Positions 17,591 to 25,858 of a stretch of 64,000 nt of DNA are shown here, in pieces. The notes under the pieces are model-generated. The model made no database searches. It was given only the letters and a program-made list of their open reading frames with translations, and was not told the origin of the DNA. Made by a program: the position numbers and the translations under genes. The first letter of the stretch is position 1. Each line of letters starts with the position of its first letter. The stretch lies in the NCBI GenBank assembly GCA_963772065.1, contig CAVYVZ010000004.1, positions 372,001-436,000 of the forward strand, read 5' to 3'. The DNA is from CAVYVZ01 sp963772065. Lineage in GTDB: Bacteria; Acidobacteriota; Vicinamibacteria; Vicinamibacterales; UBA2999.

Positions 17591-19089
17591 CACCAACTCT
17601 CACGGCCGGAGTGGCGGGACTGTCTCACTACGGGTCCGTCGCGCTGTCGAGTGGACGCCGCGTGCTGGGCGCCTGCGAGCAGCAGCGTGTGACTCGTGTC
17701 CGCGCGGCGGGGTGCAATCAGACCGGGCTGCCCGACGAGGCGCTGGACACGATGCTCGAGCGCCTCGGCTACACACGCAGCGACGTGGCACGGTACGCGA
17801 TGGCCGAAGGCGATCGCAACATCCTCGATGGCAAGGATGTGGACCGGCTGGACCATCACATGGCACACGCCTGCGCCTCCTATCTGTCGTCGCCGTTCGC
17901 CTCCGCGACGATTGTCGTGTGCGACCAGGAATCTCCGAAGGTCAGCGTGTGGACCGGTCGTGGCGCCGAAGTCAAGCCGTACGGGTGGACCTGGGAGGGG
18001 CCGGGATTCGCAGATATCTACTCGGCATGCGCGGCGGCATTTGGTTTTGGGAGCAACGGCGGGGCGCAGCGTCTGGACGCGCTCGCCCGGCTGAAACCGG
18101 ATCACCGGGACGACCGTGTCACCGCGTTGATCAACGGTGACGAGAGCTCGCTGCGGGTCGAGCCCGGATGGCAGGGGCGACTCGAGGCCCTGGTGAAAGC
18201 ATCTGGCGGCATCCCGGCGTGCGCCGGTCTCGCGGCCGCGGTGCAATCGCGGATCGGCGAGCTGTTCATTCAATGGCTCGCGGCCGTTCGCCGCCGGACT
18301 GGAGCCGAGCAACTCTGCCTTGGTGGCAGCCTCTTCTACCATTCCCACATCAATACGCTCGCCAGGCGGTCAGGCTTGTTTGCCGATGTCTTTGTGCCGG
18401 TGGATCCAGGCAATCCCGGCCTCGCCGTTGGCGCCGCGATGCATTCGGCCGGCTCGGAGCCCCAGGCGTTGTCGCCCTTCCTCGGGCCTGCCTACACCGC
18501 GACGGAAATCAAGGCAACGCTCGACAACTGCAAGCTGCAGTACGACTGGCACTCGCACGAGAGCGTCGTGGAGATCGCTGTGCGGGCGCTGCAAAAAGGC
18601 ACGCTGGTCGCGTGGTACGAAGGGGCGATGGAATGGGGGCCGCGGGCGCTTGGCGCACGGTCGATCCTGGCGAGCCCCTTCTCGCCGTACGTGCTGGAAA
18701 ACCTGAATGGGTTTCTGAAGCGGCGGGAGCCGTGGCGAGGGTACGCGCTCAGCGCGCGCGCACAGGTGGTGTCAGACCTGTTCGATGGTCCGGCGCGGGC
18801 ACCGTTCATGGAGTGCGACTACCGGCCGCGCGACCGCAAGGCGTTCCGGGACGTGCTGCCGACAGCGGAAGCCACGATACGCATGCAGAGCGTCGACGAC
18901 CAGGCACCGCCGCGATTCCGGAAGCTTCTCGACGCATTCGGCGCCGCTACCGGATACGCCTGTCTGGTCAATACATCGTTCAACGGCTTCCACGAGCCGA
19001 TCGTCTGCAGCCCCCGCGACGCCGTCCGCGTGTTCTACGGCTCGGGCATCGACATGCTCGTGCTCGATCAATTCATCCTCACAAAGTAG
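17587..19089 (+). CDS. Carbamoyltransferase (NodU/TobZ family), divergent copy
   Basis: The 500-residue protein has the metal-binding segment LDHHMAHACAS, a following Asp (VVCDQES), the Kae1-like C-terminal part with MEWGPRALGARSIL, and LVNTSFNGFHEPIVCSP. Such enzymes make carbamoyl adenylate from carbamoyl phosphate and ATP and transfer the carbamoyl group to a hydroxyl of a sugar or small molecule. The N-terminus is unusual: the common HDSAA motif reads HYGSV, and the SGEYKVMGLAPYG loop is replaced by SNGGAQRLDALARL. The ATG overlaps the NadE-like stop by 4 bp. A second, canonical copy follows 12 bp downstream. Confidence 0.85.
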   Translation: MTPTLTAGVAGLSHYGSVALSSGRRVLGACEQQRVTRVRAAGCNQTGLPDEALDTMLERLGYTRSDVARYAMAEGDRNILDGKDVDRLDHHMAHACASYLSSPFASATIVVCDQESPKVSVWTGRGAEVKPYGWTWEGPGFADIYSACAAAFGFGSNGGAQRLDALARLKPDHRDDRVTALINGDESSLRVEPGWQGRLEALVKASGGIPACAGLAAAVQSRIGELFIQWLAAVRRRTGAEQLCLGGSLFYHSHINTLARRSGLFADVFVPVDPGNPGLAVGAAMHSAGSEPQALSPFLGPAYTATEIKATLDNCKLQYDWHSHESVVEIAVRALQKGTLVAWYEGAMEWGPRALGARSILASPFSPYVLENLNGFLKRREPWRGYALSARAQVVSDLFDGPARAPFMECDYRPRDRKAFRDVLPTAEATIRMQSVDDQAPPRFRKLLDAFGAATGYACLVNTSFNGFHEPIVCSPRDAVRVFYGSGIDMLVLDQFILTK

Positions 19090-19101
19090 CCAGCGATCAC
19101 C

Positions 19102-20928
19102 ATGACTGACCGATTCACACTCGGGATTTCCGCGTTCTACCACGACAGCGCCGCCTGCCTCCTGCGCAACGGCGAGATTGTCGCCGCCGGCCAGGAGGAG
19201 CGCTTCACTCGCAAGAAAGGCGATGCGAGCTTTCCAGCGAGGTCGGTCGCCTATTGCCTGGAATCGGCCGGCATCGGGGTCGACGATCTGGAATATGTCG
19301 GCTTCTACGACAAGCCGCTGTTGAAATTCGAGCGCATTCTCGAGACCTATCTCGGCATCGCGCCGCGCGGGTTCCGCTCATTCCTGATGGCCGGTCCGCT
19401 CTGGATCAAGGACAAGGTTTACATCGACCGCCAGCTGCGGAAGGAGCTCGGATACAAGGGCAACATCCTCTACAGCGAGCATCACGAGGCGCACGCCGCC
19501 AGCGCGTTCTTTCCATCCCCGTTCGAGCAGGCGGCCATCCTGACGATCGACGGCGTCGGCGAATGGGCAACGGCTTCGATCGGCCGCGGGCAGGGCAACG
19601 ATATCGAAATCCTGCAGGAGCTCCACTGGCCTGACTCACTGGGCCTGCTCTACAGCGCCTTCACGTACTACACGGGATTCAAGGTCAATTCGGGCGAGTA
19701 CAAGGTGATGGGGCTCGCGCCGTACGGGCAGCCGAAGTACGTCGACGCGATCTACAACGAACTGATCGAGTTGCGTGAGGATGGCTCCTTCAAGCTGAAT
19801 CAGAAGTACTTCAACTATCTGGCTGGCCTGACGATGACGAACGGCGCCTTCGACAAGGTGTTCGGAGGTCCGCCCCGCGTTCCGGAATCGAAGCTCACGC
19901 AGCGCGAAATGGACCTCGCACGGTCGGTGCAGGTGGTCTGCGAAGAGATCATGCTGCGCATGGCCCGCACGGCGCACAAGCTGACCGGCCTTGACGACCT
20001 CTGCATGGCCGGCGGCGTGGCCTTGAACTGCGTTGGCAACGGACGGTTGCTGCGTGAGGGGCCATTCAAGCGGATCTTCATCCAGCCGGCCGCCGGCGAC
20101 GCGGGCGGCGCGTTAGGCGTGGCGCAGCTGATTTGGCACCGCCACGCGGGACAGCCAAGAGTGGTCTCGGGCTCTCAGGACTCGATGAAAGGCTCCTACC
20201 TCGGGCCCGAGTTCTCGGATGACGAGATCGAATCATTTCTCATCAGCGTCGGGGCCCCGTACGCGCGGCTGGAACGGGCCGAGTTGTACGACCGCGTGGC
20301 CGGTCTTCTCGCGAACGAGAAGATCATCGGGTGGTTCGACGGTCGCATGGAATTCGGGCCGCGGGCGCTCGGCTCCCGGAGCATCATCGGAGACCCGCGA
20401 AGCCCGAAGATGCAGGCGCAGATGAACATCAAAATCAAGTTCCGCGAGGGGTTCAGGCCGTTTGCGCCCAGCGTCCTGCGCGAGCGGGTGTCCGACTACT
20501 TCGAGATGGACGTCGACTCGCCCTACATGCTCCTGGTGGCGCCCGTCCGCAAGGAACGGTGCATCCCGCTCACGGCGGACCAGAAGGAGCTCTGGGGGAT
20601 CGACCAGCTCAATGTCCCGCGATCCGACATCCCCGCTGTGACCCATATCGACTATTCCGCGCGCATCCAGACCGTGCGACGCGACACGAATCCACATTAC
20701 TACGACCTGATCAAGGCGTTCGAGAAGCTCACCGGCTGCGGCGTGGTGGTCAACACCTCATTCAACGTCCGTGGCGAGCCAATTGTCTGCAGCCCGGCCG
20801 ACGCCTACCGGTGTTTCATGCGGACGCACATCGACAACCTGGTGCTCGGCCCGTTTCTGTTGGACAAGGCCGCGCAACGCGAATGGACGGAGACAGAAGA
20901 ATGGCAGCGCGAGTTCCAGCTCGATTGA
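19102..20928 (+). CDS. Carbamoyltransferase (NodU/TobZ/SxtI family)
   Basis: This 608-residue enzyme has the family motifs intact: SAFYHDSAACLL near the N-terminus, EERFTRKKGD, EHHEAHAASAFFPSPF, LTIDGVGEWATASIG, FKVNSGEYKVMGLAPYG, MEFGPRALGSRSIIGDPR and VVNTSFNVRGEPIVCSP. It O-carbamoylates an acceptor using carbamoyl phosphate and ATP. It is directly followed by SxtJ-like and DUF5989/SxtK-like genes, the same neighbour order as in saxitoxin clusters. The acceptor here is unknown; a sugar of the local polysaccharide is plausible. Confidence 0.93.
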   Translation: MTDRFTLGISAFYHDSAACLLRNGEIVAAGQEERFTRKKGDASFPARSVAYCLESAGIGVDDLEYVGFYDKPLLKFERILETYLGIAPRGFRSFLMAGPLWIKDKVYIDRQLRKELGYKGNILYSEHHEAHAASAFFPSPFEQAAILTIDGVGEWATASIGRGQGNDIEILQELHWPDSLGLLYSAFTYYTGFKVNSGEYKVMGLAPYGQPKYVDAIYNELIELREDGSFKLNQKYFNYLAGLTMTNGAFDKVFGGPPRVPESKLTQREMDLARSVQVVCEEIMLRMARTAHKLTGLDDLCMAGGVALNCVGNGRLLREGPFKRIFIQPAAGDAGGALGVAQLIWHRHAGQPRVVSGSQDSMKGSYLGPEFSDDEIESFLISVGAPYARLERAELYDRVAGLLANEKIIGWFDGRMEFGPRALGSRSIIGDPRSPKMQAQMNIKIKFREGFRPFAPSVLRERVSDYFEMDVDSPYMLLVAPVRKERCIPLTADQKELWGIDQLNVPRSDIPAVTHIDYSARIQTVRRDTNPHYYDLIKAFEKLTGCGVVVNTSFNVRGEPIVCSPADAYRCFMRTHIDNLVLGPFLLDKAAQREWTETEEWQREFQLD

Positions 20929-21308
20929 CACCGCAGCAAGGCCGGCGGTTTGGCGTCACCGTCGGCGGCGCATTCCTGGTCTTCGCCGCAGTGGCCTGGT
21001 GGCGTCAGTCCGCCATCCTCATGCCGGTGCTCGCCACGCTGGGCGCGGCGCTCACGCTCGCCGGCCTGGTGGTGCCGACGCATCTCGGCCCGGTCGAGCG
21101 CGCCTGGATGGCGCTCGCCCACGCGATCTCACGCGTCACGACCCCAGTGGTCATGGCCGTGATGTATTTCGTCGTGATCACGCCGTCGGCGTTCGCGCGG
21201 CGCGCGTTCGGCGGCAACCCCCTCGCACACGCGGACGGCACCGCTGGATTCTGGAAAGCACGGCCGGCAGGTAGTCGCCAATCGAAGAGCATGGAACGTC
21301 AGTTCTAA
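20901..21308 (+). CDS. SxtJ family membrane protein
   Basis: This 135-residue protein has three hydrophobic segments (FGVTVGGAFLVFAAVAWW, MPVLATLGAALTLAGLVV, and ITRV-like TTPVVMAVMYFVVITP) and a soluble tail rich in basic and aromatic residues (GFWKARPAG). Topology, length and position directly after a carbamoyltransferase match the SxtJ family. The start overlaps the carbamoyltransferase by 28 bp. The biochemical role of SxtJ is not established. Confidence 0.8.
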   Translation: MAARVPARLTPQQGRRFGVTVGGAFLVFAAVAWWRQSAILMPVLATLGAALTLAGLVVPTHLGPVERAWMALAHAISRVTTPVVMAVMYFVVITPSAFARRAFGGNPLAHADGTAGFWKARPAGSRQSKSMERQF

Positions 21309-21324
21309 AAGGAGAACGAAGGCA

Positions 21325-21474
21325 ATGTCGATTACTGGTGAACTGTGGGCGTATATGCGTGAGCGCAAGAAGTGGTGGCTCGCGCCCGTGATCCTGATGC
21401 TGCTGGTCGTGGGGACGCTCCTGATCTTCGCGCAGGGCTCGGCGCTGGCGCCGTTCATCTACACAATCTTCTAG
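21325..21474 (+). CDS. DUF5989 family (SxtK-like) small membrane protein
   Basis: This 49-residue protein reads MSITGELWAYMRERKKWWL, then a single membrane helix (APVILMLLVVGTLLIF) and a short end with ALAPFIYTIF. This pattern is typical of DUF5989, found beside carbamoyltransferases and called SxtK in saxitoxin clusters. It has a good ribosome binding site (AAAGGAG). It lies 16 bp after SxtJ and 8 bp before the next gene. Its function is unknown; it may be a small membrane partner of SxtJ. Confidence 0.85.
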   Translation: MSITGELWAYMRERKKWWLAPVILMLLVVGTLLIFAQGSALAPFIYTIF

Positions 21475-21482
21475 GCCGGACG

Positions 21483-23636
21483 ATGAGAGTTGCCATTGTC
21501 GGCGCTGGAAACAACGCCGACTATCACATCCGCTTTTCGAAGCTGCATCCCGGCGCGCAGCTCGTCGGCATCGCCGATACCAATCTGGTGCGCGCCCAGG
21601 AGGTGGCGCGCACCTACGGAATCCAGCGCGCCTTCGGCTCGACGGCCGAACTGCTTCGAGAGGTTCGACCCGACATCGTCCACGTCGTGACGCCGCCGAT
21701 GACGCATTTCGCGGTCGTCAGCGAAGTGATACAGGCTGGCTGTCATGTGCTCGTGGAAAAGCCGCTCGCGCTGAACGCGAACGAGGCGAGCGCCCTGTAC
21801 GAGCTGGCGGAACGGCAGGGCGTACAGCTCTGCCCCGTGCACAACCACCTCTTCGACCCGTGCATGCGACGCGCGGATGACGTGGTCAGGTCGGGCGGCC
21901 TCGGCAAGATCATCAACGTCGAGAGCTACTACGGCCTGAACACCAACATCCCGCCCTTCCGCGACTACCCACAGCCTGACGTGCTGCCGTGGCTCTACCG
22001 GCTGCCTGGCGGCGTGTATCAGGACTTCCTCCCGCACGCGATCTATCCCGTGCTGGAGTACACCGGCGCGCCACGATCCATCACGGTGAAACATCGCTCG
22101 ACTGGCGTCCTGCCGCAGGGTCTGCCTGACGAGATTAGGATTCTGGTGGACGGCGAGCGCGCATTCGGCATGGTGACGGTTTCGTTCGCGGCGAAGCCGC
22201 ACCTGCACTTCATTCGCGTCTACGGCACGAACGGCATGGTCGAAGTGGACATCAACACCATGACCACGACCGTGCACCGCGTGAGTGGGCTGCCGAAAGC
22301 GGCACAGAAGGCGACCTACAACATCCAGGACAGCTGGCAGAAAGCACGCAGCACGGTGGCGAACATCGCGCATTTCGTCACCGGCAAGCTGAAGCCGTAT
22401 CACGGGATGATGACGCTGATCCACGCGTACTACGATGCGATCGCGTCCGGCCGTCCTGCCCCCGTGTCAAAGGAGCGAGCGCTCGCGGTCGTGGAGACGA
22501 TGGACGAGATCTTCGCGCAGCTGCGCTACGAGCCACTCAAGCACGAAAATATTCCCGCGAGCGTCGTCGCACGGCGACCGGGCAAGGTCCTCGTGACCGG
22601 CGGCACCGGTTTCCTTGGAAAGACAGTCATCGAGCGCCTCGTCGCCGATGGCTATGCGGTTCGAGTGCTGGCCAGAAAGCTCGCACGAGTCGATTCCCTG
22701 GTGGCGCGCGGGGCCGAAGTGTTCTGGGGCGATGTCGCCGACCTCGATTCATTCGACCGGGCGCTGGCGGGATGCGACGTCGCGGTGCACCTTGCAGCCG
22801 GCACGAGCGGCAGTGAGAAGGACAGCGAGACGGCGACGTTGCAAGGCACCAGAAACCTTCTCGAGCTCTGCACACGGCACCGGCCGCGACAGCTGGTCTA
22901 CATCAGCTCGTGCAGCGTGTACGGCGTCGCCGAGTCGAAGCGCGGCGCGCACATCACTGAGAGCTCGGCGCTCGAGCGCTTCCCCGAGCGCCGCGGCAGC
23001 TACTCAGCCTCCAAACAGCAGGCAGAACAGTACGTGTCCACGTACATGCGGTCGGGCGACGTGCCGGTGACGATCCTGCGACCCGGAACGATCTACGGAC
23101 CCGGCGGCGACGTGTACACGCCGCTGATGGGTTTCTCGGCCGGCTCGCTCTACGTCGTGATCGGCACCGGCGGGTTCGTGCTTCCGTTCGTGCACGTGGA
23201 GAACGTGGCCGACGCAATCGCCCAGTGCATCGAGAAGCCTCAGTCGAACGGCGAGATCTTCAACGTCATCGACCCCGAGCCGCTCACCAAGCGGGACTAC
23301 ATGAATCGCGTGATTCGAAAGATCGATCCGAGCGCCCGCGTCGTGTACTTGCCGTTCTCGCTGCTCTTCGCGATCACCTGGTTCCAGGAAATGGCGTTCG
23401 CGCTGATGAAATGGCGTCCGATCCTGACGCGCTACAGGCTCGTGTCATCGCAGAAGCGCGTCCGCTATGACGGCGGCAAAATCATGTCGCGGCTTGGATG
23501 GCGGTCCCGCCTTTCGCTGCGGGACGCCCTCGACCGGCTCGTGACTTCGGAGCGCGCCAGGCGTGGTGAGGATCGCACTGCGCCGCCCACGGACGCCGCG
23601 ACGCCCCTGCAAGAAGCCGCGCAATCGGGGGTCTAG
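21483..23636 (+). CDS. Gfo/Idh/MocA oxidoreductase fused to NAD-dependent epimerase/dehydratase
   Basis: This 717-residue protein is a fusion. Residues 1-~345 form a Gfo/Idh/MocA sugar dehydrogenase: Rossmann VAIVGAGNNADYH, the catalytic-type Lys in HVLVEKPLALN, and HAIYPVLEY. Residues ~370-700 form an extended short-chain dehydrogenase: GKVLVTGGTGFLGK, ISSCSVYG, YSASKQQAE (YxxxK) and TILRPGTIYGPGGD. The first half may oxidise and the second epimerise or reduce the same sugar nucleotide. Both nucleotide-binding loops look functional. It sits between the carbamoyl module and a deacetylase. The substrate cannot be read from sequence. Confidence 0.88.
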   Translation: MRVAIVGAGNNADYHIRFSKLHPGAQLVGIADTNLVRAQEVARTYGIQRAFGSTAELLREVRPDIVHVVTPPMTHFAVVSEVIQAGCHVLVEKPLALNANEASALYELAERQGVQLCPVHNHLFDPCMRRADDVVRSGGLGKIINVESYYGLNTNIPPFRDYPQPDVLPWLYRLPGGVYQDFLPHAIYPVLEYTGAPRSITVKHRSTGVLPQGLPDEIRILVDGERAFGMVTVSFAAKPHLHFIRVYGTNGMVEVDINTMTTTVHRVSGLPKAAQKATYNIQDSWQKARSTVANIAHFVTGKLKPYHGMMTLIHAYYDAIASGRPAPVSKERALAVVETMDEIFAQLRYEPLKHENIPASVVARRPGKVLVTGGTGFLGKTVIERLVADGYAVRVLARKLARVDSLVARGAEVFWGDVADLDSFDRALAGCDVAVHLAAGTSGSEKDSETATLQGTRNLLELCTRHRPRQLVYISSCSVYGVAESKRGAHITESSALERFPERRGSYSASKQQAEQYVSTYMRSGDVPVTILRPGTIYGPGGDVYTPLMGFSAGSLYVVIGTGGFVLPFVHVENVADAIAQCIEKPQSNGEIFNVIDPEPLTKRDYMNRVIRKIDPSARVVYLPFSLLFAITWFQEMAFALMKWRPILTRYRLVSSQKRVRYDGGKIMSRLGWRSRLSLRDALDRLVTSERARRGEDRTAPPTDAATPLQEAAQSGV

Positions 23637-23657
23637 CATCGAGTCAGGGAAACACGC

Positions 23658-24665
23658 GTGTATCTGGCCATTACGATCGACACCGAAGAAGATAACTGGG
23701 GCGAGTTCGACCGCCCGTCGTACACGGTCGACAACATAGGAAGGATCCCGTCGCTGCAGGACCTGTTTGCGCGACGAGGCGTTCGCCCGACGTATCTGAT
23801 CAGCCACCCCGTGGCGACCAGTCCAAAGGCGATTGAGATCCTCGGCGGCTACCGACAGCAGGGGCTCTGTGAAATCGGCACGCATCCACATCCCTGGAAT
23901 ACGCCGCCTGCCGCAGAAGAGCGAACGCCGTTCAACAGCTTCATCAGCAATCTGCCGCCCGCATTGCAGTTCGAAAAGATCAAGACGCTGACGGAAACGA
24001 TCCAAAGCAATTTCGGCTGCCGCCCAACGGTGTACAGAAGCGGACGATGGGGCTTCAGTGACGATGTCGCGCGCCACCTGATTCGGCTGGATTACGCCGT
24101 GGATACCTCGATCTACCCGACATGTGACTGGCGGTCATACGGAGGACCTGACTTCACGCATCACTCGTACGAGCCATTCGTGTATCAGGTAGACGGTGAG
24201 GGCGCCAACGGCGGATCGCTCTTCGAAGTACCGCCGACGATTGATTTCATCCAGACGCCTCGCCGCGTCGCAAGCATCGTATCTCGATCGATCAGGCGAC
24301 TGCCTGCCGGCAACCGGATCGCGGGCGTGCTCGACAGGTTGCACGTTCTCAATCACGTTTCCATGTCGCCGGAAATCAACGACGCCCGTGCGATGGTCCG
24401 GCTCGCCGATACACTGCTCAATCGCGGCGCGCGCGTCATCAACATGTTCTTTCATTCGCCCACACTGCTCGAAGGATGTTCTCCATTCGCGACAACAGCG
24501 GCGGATGTTGCGGCGTTCGTTGCACGAATCGACACCTTTCTCGGGTTTGCACAGTCCACGGGCCTTCGGCCCGTCACAATGTCGGAGCTGACACCGGCCA
24601 TCGTCGGCGCATCGTCATCAACCGCGCTGCCCGCTCCCGACGTCGTCGTGGAAGTAAAATCGTAA
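23658..24665 (+). CDS. Polysaccharide deacetylase family protein
   Basis: This 335-residue protein starts at a GTG. The NodB-type metal motif appears as ITIDTEED near the N-terminus, with IGTHPHPWNTPP (near 73-84) giving the second His pair and VYRSGRWGFSD (near 120) the third motif. C-terminal MFFHSPTLLEGCSPF completes the barrel. No signal peptide is visible, so it probably acts in the cytoplasm, removing N- or O-acetyl groups from a glycan intermediate. It ends the 12835-24665 operon. Confidence 0.82.
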   Translation: MYLAITIDTEEDNWGEFDRPSYTVDNIGRIPSLQDLFARRGVRPTYLISHPVATSPKAIEILGGYRQQGLCEIGTHPHPWNTPPAAEERTPFNSFISNLPPALQFEKIKTLTETIQSNFGCRPTVYRSGRWGFSDDVARHLIRLDYAVDTSIYPTCDWRSYGGPDFTHHSYEPFVYQVDGEGANGGSLFEVPPTIDFIQTPRRVASIVSRSIRRLPAGNRIAGVLDRLHVLNHVSMSPEINDARAMVRLADTLLNRGARVINMFFHSPTLLEGCSPFATTAADVAAFVARIDTFLGFAQSTGLRPVTMSELTPAIVGASSSTALPAPDVVVEVKS

Positions 24666-24728
24666 CGATACACACCTCAGCCGGCCCCGATCTGGTTGGC
24701 AACATCGGTCCTCATTGAATCATCTGAA

Positions 24729-24744
24729 TGGCGCGTCTCTTGCT
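24729..24744 (+). promoter_or_regulatory. Sigma-54 (-24/-12) promoter candidate
   Basis: TGGCGCGTCTCTTGCT differs from the sigma-54 consensus TGGCACG-N4-TTGCW at a single position, with the required 10 bases between GG and GC. The predicted transcript start is about 24755, giving a ~55-base leader before the secreted protein at 24810. It is the best of the promoter candidates in the window. Confidence 0.6.
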
Positions 24745-24809
24745 CGGCGGTGCCTGTACGGCGCTGCATCGTGTAGGCAACACACGATTCCACATTCACA
24801 GGGGATTTG

Positions 24810-25817
24810 ATGAAGACCGCGTCCGGACGTCTTGTGGCTATTTGCGTGTTCATGGCCGCGCTGTCGGCCGTCATGCTGCCGGGATCGCGGCCGATGTATG
24901 CGCAGTCGGGGACGATTCTGCTCCAGGAAGGTTTCGAGGATTCGAGCTTAGCGGCTCGAGGCTGGTACGACGGCCCCGGTGGCACGCTGTCGTCGACCGA
25001 AAAATACGCTGGCAATCGGGCGTTCGAGTGCCATTTTGCGGCGGGCGCCACGGGCTGCAGCGGCGGCGCCCCGAGGCGCCATCCGATTACCGCGACCGAT
25101 TCCACCTACGTCAGCTTTTACATCAAACATAGCGCGAGCTGGATCGGGTCCGGAAAGCCGTATCACCCGCACATGTTCAACTTCGTGACCGACCTCGATC
25201 CCGCGTACGTCGGACCCGCCTACACGTACCTCACGACGTACATCGAGGAAAACGCAGGCGTCCCGTGGCTGTTGATTCAGGACGGGAAGAACATCGACGA
25301 AACGCGCGTCGGCAGCGACCTGACGAACATCACTGAAAACCGCGCCGTTGCCGGCTGCAACGGCGACAGCGATGGCCATGGCGGCGGCGACTGCTACCCT
25401 TCCGGCTCGGTTCACTGGAATGCCAAGGTATGGAGCACCGGCCAGAAGTACTTCGACGATACGCCTGGCAGCCCCCGCTACAAGGGAAGCTGGCACCTGG
25501 TCGAGGCGTATTTCAAATTGAACAGCGTCGTCAATGGCAAGGGCATGAAGGACGGCGTGCTCCAGTACTGGTACGACGGTAACCTGGTGCTGAACCACAC
25601 GAACGTCGTGATGCGAACAGGGGCCCATCCGACGATGAAGTTCAATCAGTTCCTGTTCATTCCGTACATCGGCGACCGCTCGCCCGTCGATCAGGCGTTC
25701 TGGGTGGATAACCTCATGATCGCCACGTCGCGGCCGGCAAACCCGCCTCCGCCGCCCGGTGGCGGTGGGGGGACGACCGCTCCGGCGGCGCCGTCGAATC
25801 TGCGCATCGTTCCGTAG
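24810..25817 (+). CDS. Secreted lectin/polysaccharide-lyase-like beta-sandwich protein
   Basis: This 335-residue protein starts at the ATG after GGGGA. A signal peptide (LVAICVFMAALSAVMLPG...YAQ) is followed by a concanavalin-like beta-sandwich: ILLQEGFEDSSL, YVSFYIKHSASW, HLVEAYFKLNSV, VLQYWYDGNLVLNH and AFWVDNLMI. Such folds bind or cleave polysaccharide; no catalytic residues can be assigned. The C-terminus is a Pro/Gly linker ending in APAAPSNLRIVP, a tail shared with the other secreted protein at 27571 on the far side of the exosortase. It has no PEP-CTERM signal. A sigma-54-like promoter lies upstream. Confidence 0.8.
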   Translation: MKTASGRLVAICVFMAALSAVMLPGSRPMYAQSGTILLQEGFEDSSLAARGWYDGPGGTLSSTEKYAGNRAFECHFAAGATGCSGGAPRRHPITATDSTYVSFYIKHSASWIGSGKPYHPHMFNFVTDLDPAYVGPAYTYLTTYIEENAGVPWLLIQDGKNIDETRVGSDLTNITENRAVAGCNGDSDGHGGGDCYPSGSVHWNAKVWSTGQKYFDDTPGSPRYKGSWHLVEAYFKLNSVVNGKGMKDGVLQYWYDGNLVLNHTNVVMRTGAHPTMKFNQFLFIPYIGDRSPVDQAFWVDNLMIATSRPANPPPPPGGGGGTTAPAAPSNLRIVP

Positions 25818-25858
25818 CCGCTACGACCGACCTCAACGCATCGCCAGTCATTCGGCCC

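Noticed and set aside
19102..21474. A saxitoxin-type toxin cluster
   Set aside because: Only the carbamoyltransferase-SxtJ-SxtK order matches. No SxtA-type polyketide synthase, amidinotransferase or other toxin genes are present.
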